NCBI RefSeq assembly: GCF_029784155.1
Contig: NC_073692.1
Location: 160,051,582 to 160,115,581 of the forward strand
Direction of reading: 5' to 3'
DNA: 64,000 nucleotides
Source of the DNA: Uranotaenia lowii
Lineage: Eukaryota; Arthropoda; Insecta; Diptera; Culicidae
Shown here: positions 1-10,238 of the stretch, one piece after another
Position numbering within the stretch: position 1 is the first letter of the stretch
Layout: each line of letters opens with the position of its first letter
Made by a program: the position numbers and the translations under genes
The notes under the pieces: model-generated
Seen by the model: only the letters and a program-made list of their open reading frames with translations
Told to the model about the DNA's origin: nothing
Database searches by the model: none

Positions 1-285
1 TCTCCCAGAAGCGTTTTATGCCGATGATCAAGCAGCATGATGGATCCGTCATATTTTGGCTCGATTTGGCATCATGTCATTACGCCAAAGACACACTAGC
101 GTGGTACAAAAGCCAAAACGTCTGTTTTGTGCCAAAAAATATGAATCCACCAAATTGTCCCGAGGCACGGCCAATCGAGACTTGTTGGGCTTTGACCAAA
201 GTAAAGCTACGAAAATACATCAAACCAGCTGATGACATCTGAAAATTTAAAAAGGTTTGGCTAAAAGCGATAAAAATGGTGGGTA

Positions 286-1325
286 GGGGAGATGAAGGCA
301 TAACGAGCACCCAGGGCATAATAAGCACTACTCTTTTCTACGAAAGTACGTATTTTCTTAAATAAATTTTCATGAGGATTTGTTTCGTACTTCCTATAGC
401 ATTAATTTTTCACAAAAACAGGAATATCGTTATCATCTTTACAGAGATATTAAAAAAAAACGGCTATGTTCTCAAGTAACGATAATATTATAATTTTTGA
501 GCATCACGAAATAAGCTCTTATGATCTTAAAATAACCTTGATCTATAATGTACGCATTGCAACATGATGTACACATTGTTTCTCAATTTTTACCATAAAA
601 AAATTTTGGATTTTTTCACTTTGATCAATTTTAAAATACGTTTTTACTTAAATTTGTTGACTAGGGGCATAAAGAGCACCATATTATCGAGACATAATGA
701 GCTTTTTCTGCCGTAGAATCTAGCAGCAAATAAAAATTGATTTATAGAGCCACACCTTGACTAGTTTTCATCCGACGATTTAGCCTATTGGTAAGGTGTC
801 GGAGAGGTAATCAAAAGACTAGAGTTCGATTTCTGTTCGAGGTGATTTTTTTCCATTTACAATTCATGATCGATTTTTTTTATTGTTACATTATACGGCT
901 AGTAGCATCATCCTCCAAACAAAGCACATAATGTAAGAGCGTGCGTGAATTGTTTGTATTCTACAAACAGACCTAGATTATTTTGTTATTGCTTTGTTTG
1001 ATGAATCACTCACCTGACTTCATCGAGTTGAATTCGCTGCTAGTTTCCCCTGCAGAAAACGCACATCTTGCCCTGATTAAGAGTGCTCATGCTGCCTCAG
1101 GGGGGTTCTCATTATGCCCCTACAGTGGCTGGTTTTCAGCTTTTGGCAAATTTTTTAAAATGCATTTTTTAACGTTTTCATCTAGTTTTTCACGTTTCAG
1201 CCCGTTAGGGAATAGGCTTTTCAAGTGTCTGAACACGAAACAATAATGTAACCTCCATATTATAGCTATTTTCTATGGTTAAATAAGCGTTTTCTTTAAG
1301 GTGGCCATTATGCCCTCATCTCCCC
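286..1325. mobile_element. TA-flanked terminal-inverted-repeat element, non-coding
   Basis: The ends form an inverted repeat: the left end reads GGGGAGATGAAGGCATAACG, and the right end, reverse-complemented, reads GGGGAGATGAGGGCATAATG. Both sides are flanked by TA (284-285 and 1326-1327), the Tc1/mariner target. Removing the element plus one TA restores the surrounding transposase frame, so the borders are firm. A word like GGCATAATGAGCACC recurs inside (near 310, 664, 690, 1085 and 1110), resembling subterminal transposase-binding sites. No transposase frame is present, so it is non-autonomous at about 1.04 kb. A tRNA-like module lies within it. Confidence 0.85.
771..844 (+). other. tRNA-like module inside the TIR element
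   Basis: An A-box-like TTTAGCCTATTGGTAAGGTG (779-798) is followed 24 bases later by a B-box-like GAGTTCGATTTCTG (822-835). The order and spacing fit an internal RNA polymerase III promoter of a tRNA-derived sequence. The acceptor stem does not pair convincingly, so this is not a functional tRNA gene. It is probably a tRNA-derived SINE head captured by the surrounding element. Confidence 0.45.
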
Positions 1326-1368
1326 TAATGCTACTGTGCAGAAGCTTATGAATCATGTTCGAGGAAAA

Positions 1369-1561
1369 ACGGGCTTGTGATATAGCTCAGTTGGCAAGTC
1401 TGTTGTCTCCTGAGCCGATGTCCGCGAGTTCGAGCCCAAGAGCAAACATCGAACACAGTTGTACCGGATGAGTTTTTCAATAACGATCCGCCAACTGCAC
1501 TGTTGATAAAGTCGCGAATGCCATAAAGATGGTAAAACGACTATAATCGAAACAAAAAAAA
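1369..1561 (+). mobile_element. tRNA-derived SINE, copy 1
   Basis: The head carries the A-box TAGCTCAGTTGG near 1384 and the B-box GAGTTCGAGCCC near 1427, as expected of a polymerase III transcript. The body is followed by an A-rich tail (1554-1561). A perfect 14-bp target-site duplication, ATGTTCGAGGAAAA, flanks it at 1355-1368 and 1562-1575, the signature of LINE-driven retroposition. The insertion lies in the last codons of the ITmD37E transposase. A second copy in the same orientation is at 53961-54140 with a different 14-bp duplication. The two differ mainly by a small indel after the B-box. Confidence 0.93.
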
Positions 1562-1599
1562 ATGTTCGAGGAAAAGTGCGAAGTCTGGCTTATGATTAA

Positions 1600-2210
1600 A
1601 GATTTTTATCGAATAAGAGTACAGTATTGGGTAGGACACAAATAATGATACAGTGTGCCAAATATAATAAATAAAATTAAATAAAATTTTTTTTTATTAT
1701 TTTGAAAGTGTGCTTATAATTTCATAAACAGTCTATATTTGATTATTTTTCTAAATATCGTTTTTATTATTTTGTTAAAATAATCCTCTGTTTGAAACTA
1801 TTTTTTTTTTAAATAAACGTAGTCTAAATCGCATAAATTCAAACCGAGCGAACTAAATGTGCTATTCAAGAAATATCACAGTTATTGCAAGAGTTTTTTT
1901 TAAAAAAGAATAAGGAACCTGTTCTAAAAATTTGTAAATATTTCTTAATAAAACTTTACTTAAGAGTGTATCCAAAATAATGATATTAAAGCCTTTGAAT
2001 CAGCAATAAAAAATCTCAAAGTTCGTATAAATTGTGTATATATTTTTGTTCGTAAAAACAGTAGAAATTCAAGGAAAGGCGTTAAACTAAACCTGAATCT
2101 TAACTATTTCAAAGCATAAGGCCGTTCTTATCCGTGTATACAAAACACGGTTTTGAAACCAAGTTAAAATAGTCCTTCTGGACCCGGTTGCGTAAAATGC
2201 TGTTTTAGTG
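1600..2210. other. AT-rich stretch, nothing recognised
   Basis: AT-rich DNA with homopolymer runs; no coding frame or repeat boundary was recognised. Confidence 0.5.
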
Positions 2211-2646
2211 GACTGAGTCGATTTGAGGTCATTTTTGAATTTCTCAAAACCTGGGTTTTTGAAAGCTTCGTTTTGGTTCAAAACTCATGAACGATTTTTT
2301 GCAGAAATTTTAAGTGCCGTTTACACATGAGTAAATTTGAGCTTTTATTTTTGTATGGGAAAATTGAATATTTTGTACTGAAAAATCAACATGATTTTTT
2401 TTTTCTGTGGAACCGAGCCCGCTAATGGTTTTGTGCCAATTAATAAATATAGAAGAAACAAAAATTATGTTGATTTTTCAGTACAAAATATTCAATTTTC
2501 CCATACAAACCTTATAGTTCGAATTTATTCATGTAAACGCTATTTAACAATTCTGCAAAAAATCATGGATAAGTTTTGAACCAAAACGAAGTTTTCAAAA
2601 ACCCAGGGTTTGAGAAATTCAAAAATGACCCCAAATCGACTCAGTC
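2211..2646. mobile_element. Fold-back element, about 180-bp arms
   Basis: The arms at 2211-2393 and 2466-2646 are reverse complements at roughly 90% by eye and flank a 72-bp spacer. The outer ends read GACTGAGTCGATTT and AAATCGACTCAGTC. Half of a second, more diverged copy of this family appears at 35757-35877 plus 37781-37877, where it is split by an insertion. There is no coding capacity. Because target duplications are not clear here, the exact ends may lie slightly further out. Confidence 0.8.
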
Positions 2647-2933
2647 TACTTTTTTAGTACAGTTATAGGTTTCAACCAATGTTCCGAAAATCAATCAAAA
2701 CAAACACTCAGGATACGTTTCCTGTCGGAAACATTCTGATTGTGTAATGGGATAGCGCCTCTCGCAATTGCTTCGCCTGGCTGGTATGCAATCTCGATCA
2801 GCGCTCCTATCAGCTATGCAAACCGAGTCGCATCATTCAGAATCATCGGTTTAGCAAACATCGCATATCGGAGATGAGTGAGATACAAACTGATCCATTC
2901 TGAATGTAGCTCGTTCAGTATCTGCCTGAATTA

Positions 2934-4150
2934 CAGTTGCGTTCAAAAAAGAATGAAATCGCATGAAGCTGCGCACCCACTTCCAACTTTGACAAGCTGC
3001 CATTTCTCTCTCGGTTTATATTTTTTCATGAAAACTTCACACAATCTAGTTCAACTATCCAACTAACACTCATTTGATTGAATTTGAAAAAATTTGAAGT
3101 CTTTTCAATGACGAGAAACAAAGATACAGCTTTTCCCGTAAAAAAGGGAAATTTGGAGTTGCTTCACTAAATTTGCTGTATCTTTGACAATTTTCATCAA
3201 AAAATCTTGAAATTTGGCTCAAAGATGTAAAAATGTTTGATCTAATATCAGGTCAAGTTTCGTCAAAATCGATGAACGTGATCAAAAATGGTGCCGGGTT
3301 GAAGATAAGGTTCATTATCGCCTAGCAGACGATTTCATTCTTTTTTGGACGGATGTTCATATGGAAAAAATCGTAATCTATGTATTCTTGGTTTTTTCTT
3401 CCACAAAACCAACATTTATTTCAAAAAAAGAATGTTGTAAATTGATAGGAACTTCATCCTTGCTTTGTTTAGAAATAGAAATTGTTCCAACAGAGCTGGT
3501 ATTGAAACAAAAGAGCGAATAGAATACTCGCTTTAATTGTGGATCAAATTTGTTTATCGGTATAATTAGCAGGTCATTTTTTTAACTCTGTTTTTCTTAT
3601 TTTGAACCCTGTTGAAACATTTTCTCTTTCGAAACAAAGTACGAATGTAGTTGTAAGCAATTTACAACATTCTTTGTGATAACTTTTGGTTTTGTGTAAG
3701 AAAAAACCAAGAATACATAGATTACGATTTTTTCCGTATGAACATCCGTCCAAAAAAGAATGAAATCGTCTGCTAGGCGATAATGAACCTTATCTTCAAC
3801 CCGGCACCATTTTTGATCACGTTCATCGATTTTGACGAAACTTGACCTGATATTAGATCAAACATTTTTACATCTTTGAGCCAAATTTCAAGATTTTTTG
3901 ATGAAAATTGTCAAAGATACAGCAAATTTAGTGAAGCAACTCCAAATTTCCCTTTTTTACGGGAAAAGCTGTATCTTTGTTTCTCGTCATTGAAAAGACT
4001 TCAAATTTTGTGGAGTGTTAGTTGGATAGTTGAACTAGATTGTGTGAAGTTTTCATGAAAAAATATAAACCGAGAGAGAAATGGCAGCTTGTCAAAGTTG
4101 GAAGTGGGTGCGCAGCTTCATGCGATTTCATTCTTTTTTGAACGCAACTG
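2934..4150. mobile_element. Long palindromic Tc1-like element, TA-flanked
   Basis: The element begins CAGTTGCGTTCAAAAAAGAA and ends with its reverse complement; TA flanks both sides (2932-2933 and 4151-4152). The arms remain complementary for about 500-560 bp each (2934 to about 3497, and about 3609 to 4150), leaving roughly 110 bp of loop. A second, internal copy of the terminal word in opposite orientation sits about 400 bp inside each arm (near 3330 and 3755), recalling the IR/DR layout of Tc1-type elements. The CAGT start and TA target fit the Tc1 group. It encodes no transposase. Confidence 0.88.
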
Positions 4151-4152
4151 TA

Positions 4153-5459
4153 TATGAAATTCAAAGTTCATTTTTGCAGGACGAGGAATATCAAACAGTT
4201 GTGCGGGACACCATAAATTCTCAGTAGTTTTAACGTGACGGACGACAGTTTAATAAGAGAACTTGTAAAAATTGAAAAACACGGCGAAAGTGAACATCTT
4301 TCCCTCACTAACACAACTACAATTTAATTTTGATCATACTGATGTTAAAAAACGTTATAAAAACAAATAAATTTATTAATTTGCTTTATATCAAATCAAA
4401 CAAAATACGCTAATGATCGGCTTCATGTATCACTCACTCACTGCCTGATCCATTCACTCCTGATCGAAGACCAACGAGATTCGCCATATGCATTGCGCAT
4501 TGGTAAGATTCCAATTTGATGATGGTGCTGCACTGTTTTGACAGCAAGCATCGTGCGAGGTGATCTGTATTTTAGCGATGAATTGAATGATCGATGATCG
4601 GGTAGGTCCAGTAGCAATCAATAACGAAACCCGACTGCTGTACGTTCAGGTGCGAAGTGCAATCAGAAACATTCATTGAAAATGAGTGATTTTCGGAACA
4701 CTGGTTTCAACATTTCCAACAGTTATACGCCTTTGGTTCAATTTGAAGCAAATTTGGACCAGGATTTTAAACAATTAAACCGGCCGATTTTGACTTTTGG
4801 GATCCTCGGTGAGAAAATTTCAGGAAATAATGATTATTTTCGAACATGTTTTGATGACATTAGGTGTGATTGTGTTTGTGTGATAAAAAATATTAGGATT
4901 TTAGCCTTTTTAAGCTGAATGATAACAGAATAACTAAGGAAAGTTTAAATCTTGGTTTGAATTAATAATAATAAATTCTTTAAAAATCAGTTTTTGAATT
5001 TACTGTACGTTTGCATAGTTTTGACGATGTTGAAAAGCATAGGAAAAACAGGGCTCACCAAATCTTAAAATTACGCATTCAATAAGTTAGTTCAGATTTA
5101 GAAAACTGCACTGGAGTCGGTTCTTTCTGATGTTGATGCGAAAATAAAACTTCATTTTTATCTTTTTTCTCCACCTTTGCAGATCTATATAATTTTTTTA
5201 AAGGTCAAAACACTTTTCCAATATCAACCACACTTGCATCTGTTAGGGGAAGTTTTTATTATTGAAGTTGTACAAAATTTATTTTTACTTAGAATTTTAA
5301 ATGGATTTGAAATATTTGAAAAGTCTTCATGTGAGATTGGCGGAATTCGAAAAACTGGTTTGATTAAGTTTGATTTTCACACGTTTATGTCGTTCTTTTT
5401 GCACACGCAAATATCTGCATTACAATAACCTAGAATTTTTTTCTGATATTTTAACGACC
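4153..5459. other. Intergenic stretch, no clear feature
   Basis: Mostly AT-rich. A segment near 4683-4725 is an imperfect reverse complement of 2660-2700 (GGAACATTGG-type core), so the palindromic element may sit inside an older, larger inverted-repeat element of about 2 kb. No coding sequence was recognised. Confidence 0.4.
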
Positions 5460-6060
5460 TCACTGGCCGGCTCGTGTTAAAGATTTTGGCGTGTTTTGAT
5501 GAGCAATTTTGTCTCAGTTTTCCCATTCCCGTGAAAAAAAAAATTGTTGTCGTTCCCGAAAAAACGCAACACGCGCGTCAGGGTTGGGTTGGTTGGGGTT
5601 TTAGATTCAAATATAAACCGCTGCGCCCAAACAGCAGCAGCGGAAAACACCAGGAAACCGAAAAAAAATCTAACAAGAAGATCGAATGCCACTGGCAGAT
5701 TTAACGCAGTTTTTTCGCCGTCACTCCTTCCATTCTTAGGCGAGATATGGGGCCGAATAATACATATGTATATTTTTACAGATGGCGAAGCATAACGTGA
5801 CGCGGATACGTGAACATATGAAAATGCGGGTCGCAAAGTCAATGTCACTCATTCGCGCGCCGCGCCGTTCAGCTGAGCTAGGCTGCAAGGGAAAATCTGG
5901 AAAATGTAAACTCTCTCTATACGCGCTTATTAATGGGGCCACATGATGATGCAGTGAGGGTTGGGCGTGCCGATGAGGAGGTATAAGTGACGCTACACTT
6001 TCAATACGGGTGTCGATAAAATTGAAAGCGAACCCGCGAACGAAAATAAACGTTCGATCA
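5460..6060. other. GC-richer island with a short basic ORF after an acceptor-like site
   Basis: This stretch is visibly richer in G+C than its surroundings. At 5782 an ATG directly follows an acceptor-like TATTTTTACAG and opens a 55-codon frame to 5949 that is Arg/Lys-rich and contains CKGKSGKCKL. No family is recognised. It could be an exon, a regulatory island or chance. The opposite strand is also open here for 123 codons, which weakens the coding case. Confidence 0.2.
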
Positions 6061-7470
6061 AGATTTAAGGGGGGAAGCGATATGTTTTGTCTTAGGCATG
6101 AGGTTGAATAGGGCCTATTAAAAACCGAAACTCTACCTAAAACGAGTATGAATTACGCCTCAATCCTTCAGTCGTCTTTTTTTCCACAGAAAATAGCAAT
6201 TTCCAGACAGTTAATTGCAAACAATTTTACGTCTATAGATCTTTTCAGAAAGCTATTAAACAACTCCATTTACGGGGTACGCGTTCGATACGTTTTAGAT
6301 CTAAGACCGATTGTCCTAACCAATTTGCGGCTCACGTCTCGCCAAGTCTTTCATTGACCTGTTCACATCTCGTCCCGGAGAGTCGCAATACTTGTTGTTA
6401 GTTATCACTATTTGACAACCTTAGCTGTGGACTGTCTACCTATATAACCATATGTATACAACAACAAATGACCGGCATACCCCAACCCTGGATCAAACGA
6501 TCCATCTGTAGTTCAATAAAATGCTAGTCGTACGTAGGTATCGTATTGATTTATGAACACGGTCAGTTGAAGTACTTGGTATCCCTTTTTTCAGTCGATT
6601 TGCACAATAGCTCTATAAAGGCTAGCGAATTTAAATTTAAATACCGCAAACCTAACTATTTATGAGCCTAGAAGTGGTGAGAAAATTATAAAATAGAAAA
6701 CCTTTATCGATAGAAACACCTATAGTTTGTTCTGGAGTGTATATTTTTCTACATATGACGGTTTTTGTTGTATGACTGTCTTTAGTAGATTCCCAGAGTC
6801 AACCTCAGGGATTCTAAATATCGTTATGCTTAAAAAGTCAAACCCAATCAATCAAACGGAACTCGTGAACATACTTGGCGGTCGGTGGTGTAATGCATTC
6901 AATTGTAAATTACAGGTTAGGGATCCAGACTGTCGACAACAGCAGCCGTGATTTAACTATGTAGTGTGGAAAGTAAAAAAAAAGTACACCTGGAAGCGAC
7001 TTGTAGCAGCTATAACTTCTTTCCTAATCAACGTATCTCTCTTAGCTCTCCGAGCGACGCGTTGATTGGCAATGTTCTCCTAAATACATGACTCATACTT
7101 AACGATAAAAACGTTTTACATCGATTTATTTAGTGTAGTCACGCTTTGGGTATTGCCGTGGAAAATCGTACTATAATGTATAACACTAAGAAATTGAAAA
7201 CAAGGTTTACCAGGTAGCAAAATATCTCATTCTGCTACTAAGTGTTTGATACGTTCTCGGTAAGCTGGAAACTCGAATAATTATGGCATCGATGATTATA
7301 ATGCCTAGCGTATGAGTAAAGACGATTGAATCATCAAATTGTATCTAGTTTTTTTAATTAAAAAATCTTCCAATCGATGGAAATGGATAACAAACTTGTC
7401 ACTTAACTTACACACACATGATAAAGTCTGTTTCACAGAGAATCTGGTCGCATCTTTTCATTTACTGCAG
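6061..7470. other. Unique-looking stretch, nothing firm
   Basis: No repeat or gene is recognised. A short frame ending at 6951 contains the peptide GGRWCNAFNCK next to an AG that could be an acceptor. It has no supporting context. Confidence 0.4.
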
Positions 7471-7584
7471 CGCCCCTAGTTGTCACATCGCGAATCTATT
7501 GACAGTGTTTTGATTCGGAAGGTTTGTTTACTTAGTGGTGAAAATTTCATCAAGATTGAAGCAGTCAGTCAAAAGTTATCGACG

Positions 7585-8570
7585 ATGGAACGCGAAAGGC
7601 GAGAGAAAATTTTGCGCAGGGGTAAATTCCGCGCGAAATTCCTGAAATATCCTAAATCGACTGTAAACTCGGTGCTGCAACGTTACCGGGAAACCCTTAC
7701 GGTGGATCGAGCAAAACAAACAAGGCGTAAAAGTGGAACATATAATCGCAAGCTGCGAGCAAAGTTTATTCGATCAGTTCACAATAATCCTTGAATCTCC
7801 TTGCGTGATTTGGCGAAAAAGTTCAAGACGAACCACAGTACGGCTCGACGAATTTGTTTGCGAGAAGGCTTGCGGTCGTATCATGCAAGCAAACACCCCA
7901 ACAGGACGCTGAAACAAAACCTGGTTGCCAAAACCAGGGCAAGGAAGTTGTACGAGAAAGTGTTGACCAAGTACAACGGATGCATTTTGATGGACGACGA
8001 AACTTACGTCAAAATGGATTTTGGACAAATACCCGGTACAAATTTTACCTTGCGAAGCGTAAAGGGAATATTGCGGGTAGATTCAAGTTTGTTTTTGCAG
8101 ATAATTTTGCTCGTAAGTTGATGATTTAGCAAGGGATCTGTAGTTGAGGGAAGAAGACTAAGATTTTCATCACTGGGGACACAATGAATGGAAATGTTCA
8201 CAAAGAAGAATGTCTCCAGAAGAGGGTTTTGCCATTCATTCGGTCCCACAAAGGTCCGATGAAGTTCTGGCCGGACCTGGCAAGCTGCCACTACAGCCGG
8301 GATGTCGTTAAGTGGTATAAGGAGAACAAGATCGATTTTGTTGAAAAAAGTATCAATCCACCAAACTGTCCGGATTTTCGTCCCATCGAGAAATATTGGG
8401 CAATAGTTAAGGGCAAATTGAAGAAATGTGGCAGAACCATGAAAAACCCCGCTCAAATGGAAAAGTGGTGGAACAAGATGGCGAATGAGGTTACCAGCAG
8501 TACTGTGCAGAAAATGATGGGTGGTATCACAAAAAAAGTTCGAAAATTCATCCGAAAAGCTGACGAATGA
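7585..8570 (+). pseudogene. ITmD37E-type transposase, near full length, decayed
   Basis: A second DD37E transposase relic. The first ATG is at 7585; the same frame is open from 7480, but only with a non-ATG start. The N-terminal helix-turn-helix part includes KYPKSTVNSVLQRY. A TGA at 7792-7794 interrupts it, and coding resumes in the same frame with SLRDLAKKFKTNHSTARR and the first catalytic Asp in MDDETYVKMDF. A frameshift near 8040 moves it to another frame, which has in-frame TAG codons near 8127 and 8142. The last part (8184-8570) holds the second Asp in FWPDLASCHY and the Glu in RPIEKYW, again 37 residues apart. All three catalytic residues survive, but the enzyme cannot be translated intact. 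The terminal repeats were not located. Confidence 0.88.
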
Positions 8571-8619
8571 TTGTTATATATTTTTTTCCTTAAAGTGCTA
8601 TAAAAACCCTACAAAATGA

Positions 8620-8835
8620 ACGGGAAATGAGCGAGAGGGTGGTGCAAAGTGCGAAGTGCGAGGTACGTCGGTCAAAGAACGTGCGCATTTTGTGTTCGGT
8701 AAGCTTCGTTCTGTTGTTTCATTGTTTGATGTTATTTCTGCGCTGCGATGCTTCGAAATCATCAATACAGAACTGTTCTCTTCGTTTTGTGCGCATTGAC
8801 GTAATGATTAGAACGAAGATAAAATCAATCTGCAC
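8620..8835 (+). repeat. Dispersed repeat, copy 1 of 2 (promoter-like)
   Basis: This segment matches 55217-55430 in inverted orientation, including GTAAGCTTCGTTCTGTTGTT and ATAAAATCAATCTGCAC. Similarity starts at GAACGGGAAATGAGCGAGAG just right of the transposase relic and stops at the TTAA element to the right. No coding function is assigned; a solo LTR or an untranslated part of a larger element would fit. Confidence 0.65.
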
Positions 8836-8839
8836 TTAA

Positions 8840-9123
8840 AGCGGATCACATTTGTGCAAATGCGATGAAATTCTTTCGAATTCCTTCGATTTCCTTCGTG
8901 TATGGCACCGCTTGAATGATTGCACGGTTTGAGCATCGTTCGGGATTGAAATATTTTGTACCGGGATGGAGGTGGTTTTTATGTTGTTGCTGTTTCTGTT
9001 TCCACCAGCAATCGTTTGTGTTCGAGCAAAATTTGTTTGTATCGCCTGTGGGTGAGCATAGAATCAAACAATCGTCGTAGAATCATCGCATTTTGTACAA
9101 ATGTGGTGTAGTCTATGGCCCGC
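8840..9123. mobile_element. TTAA-flanked MITE, 284 bp
   Basis: The inverted ends share GCGG(A/G)(T/C)C followed by CACATTTGT(G/A)CAAA(A)TGCGATGA on both sides. TTAA flanks the element at 8836-8839 and 9124-9127, the target of piggyBac- and Kolobok-type elements. It interrupts the dispersed repeat that precedes it. It is non-coding. Confidence 0.7.
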
Positions 9124-9199
9124 TTAACGCGTTAATGCGTTCGTCACCCAAAAAAAATCTCGGAGCGTGAAAGTAAAACGGGAGAACTCCAGATTACCA

Positions 9200-10140
9200 A
9201 AGCATGGTGAAACTGAGCGGCTTTCTTGATGAAGAGAGCCGTCACCCGTTCATTGGTCCCATGGCGATGATCATGTTAAACTCGGAAGAAATGAGCCGAA
9301 CGATTTCCATCAAAGTGAGTTTACGCACGTCTGGTAACAATAACTCCAATCGGGAGCATACCTTCGCAATGTGTGCCTCTGACACTAATGCCCGAGGAAG
9401 AGATGGAAGCCTTGTTGAGAAAATCGACACTTGGTGAGTGGATCCACAGGCCCGGCGGCCAAAGATCCTTCGGCCAAAACTTTATAATCTCCACCAGCCA
9501 GGTTTGGGTTCGTTTTGAGGTATTGCATAGGCTCCATCTTGTTGAAAAACAACATTCTAGAGTTCACCGAAGTTAGCCCGAATCTACGGAAGCACCTGAT
9601 TCTTCAAAACTTCAGTATCTGTATCAAATTTTACTCCAGTTTTTATGATTACACGAGGCATCTTCAATCCATTAGAAGCAACCGCTCCAAATACCATGAC
9701 TCATCATGCGGGATGCTTGGTAGTAAACTTGAATTTCACATTCTCTGGGAAATTCTTAGCTTGCTGGGGTAAAATATACCGATCCGTACGTGAATTGGAC
9801 ACCGGATCAGTCGGAGAAAGTTTCTCGTCTGAGAACTCGCCGATCAGCTGCTTCTTCTCCAACTCAGACAGAAATCGCTTCGAGCGCTCAAGTTGCAGTG
9901 CTATAATTCGTTCTTTTATCAAAAGGCGTTACCACATCAACCAATCGTTGCACGGAAAATTTAACTTCCTTAGCCAGCCTATGGATTGATTTTACTGGAT
10001 TTTGCTTCACTTGCTCGTCTTGGTCAATTTTACCACTTAAACGGTGCCGACCTTTACCTTCCACTTCCCGGCTTCCGTATACGTGGTCTATTTAGGATTG
10101 AACGTTTCACGCGGAAAACAGTCGCTAGATGGCGTCCTAA
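9200..10140 (-). pseudogene. Mariner-type transposase relic
   Basis: Reading the minus strand from about 10140 to 9200, fragments of a mariner-family transposase appear in order but in shifting frames. They are NPVKSIHRLAKEVKFSVQ (helix-turn-helix), YILPQQAKNFPENVKFKF and KHPASVMVFGAV, a degenerate FQQDGA catalytic block near 9530, KFWPKDLWPP near 9470, and a C-terminus like TALFIKKAAQFHHAL near 9210. The KDLWPP block normally precedes SPDLNPLD with the third catalytic Asp, but here it is scrambled or deleted. Several stops and frameshifts make this an old, inactive copy. It is unrelated at close range to the DD37E copies. The exact subgroup is uncertain. Confidence 0.75.
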
Positions 10141-10238
10141 AGCCGCCGCAATTTACTTAGGAGATTGTTGAGCGAGAAGTAAACTGGTCGCTGTATCCTT
10201 TGTGTATATCTTGCTAATATAGCATCTGTACTCAGAGG

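Larger units (their letters stand above)
1..1599 (+). pseudogene. ITmD37E-type transposase, C-terminal part, doubly interrupted
   Basis: This is the catalytic C-terminal part of an IS630-Tc1-mariner transposase, the nuclear enzyme that cuts and pastes its own element; the N-terminus lies left of the window. The second catalytic Asp is in FWLDLASCHY (codon at 63) and the catalytic Glu in RPIETCW (codon at 177), with 37 residues between them, the DD37E spacing of mosquito ITmD37E elements. A TGA at 240-242 interrupts the frame. Coding then runs on to 284 (KAIKMVG) and is broken by an inverted-repeat element (286-1325). It resumes in frame at 1327 (NATVQKLMNHV), is broken by a SINE (1369-1561), and resumes to a TAA at 1597-1599. 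The resumed C-terminus matches the other two copies in this window (VQKMMGGI, VQNLMAGV). It is a dead copy. Confidence 0.85.

Noticed and set aside
1369..1440. Functional tRNA gene at the SINE head
   Set aside because: A- and B-boxes are present, but the acceptor stem does not pair, and the sequence continues into a SINE body with a tail and target duplication.
5477..5848. 123-codon minus-strand frame in the GC-richer island
   Set aside because: Composition follows local base content, and a competing plus-strand frame overlaps it; no family match recognised.
6889..6951. Short frame containing WCNAFNC, faintly like the CNAFTGC core of crustacean cardioactive peptide
   Set aside because: No dibasic cleavage sites, wrong cysteine spacing and no precursor context; most likely chance.
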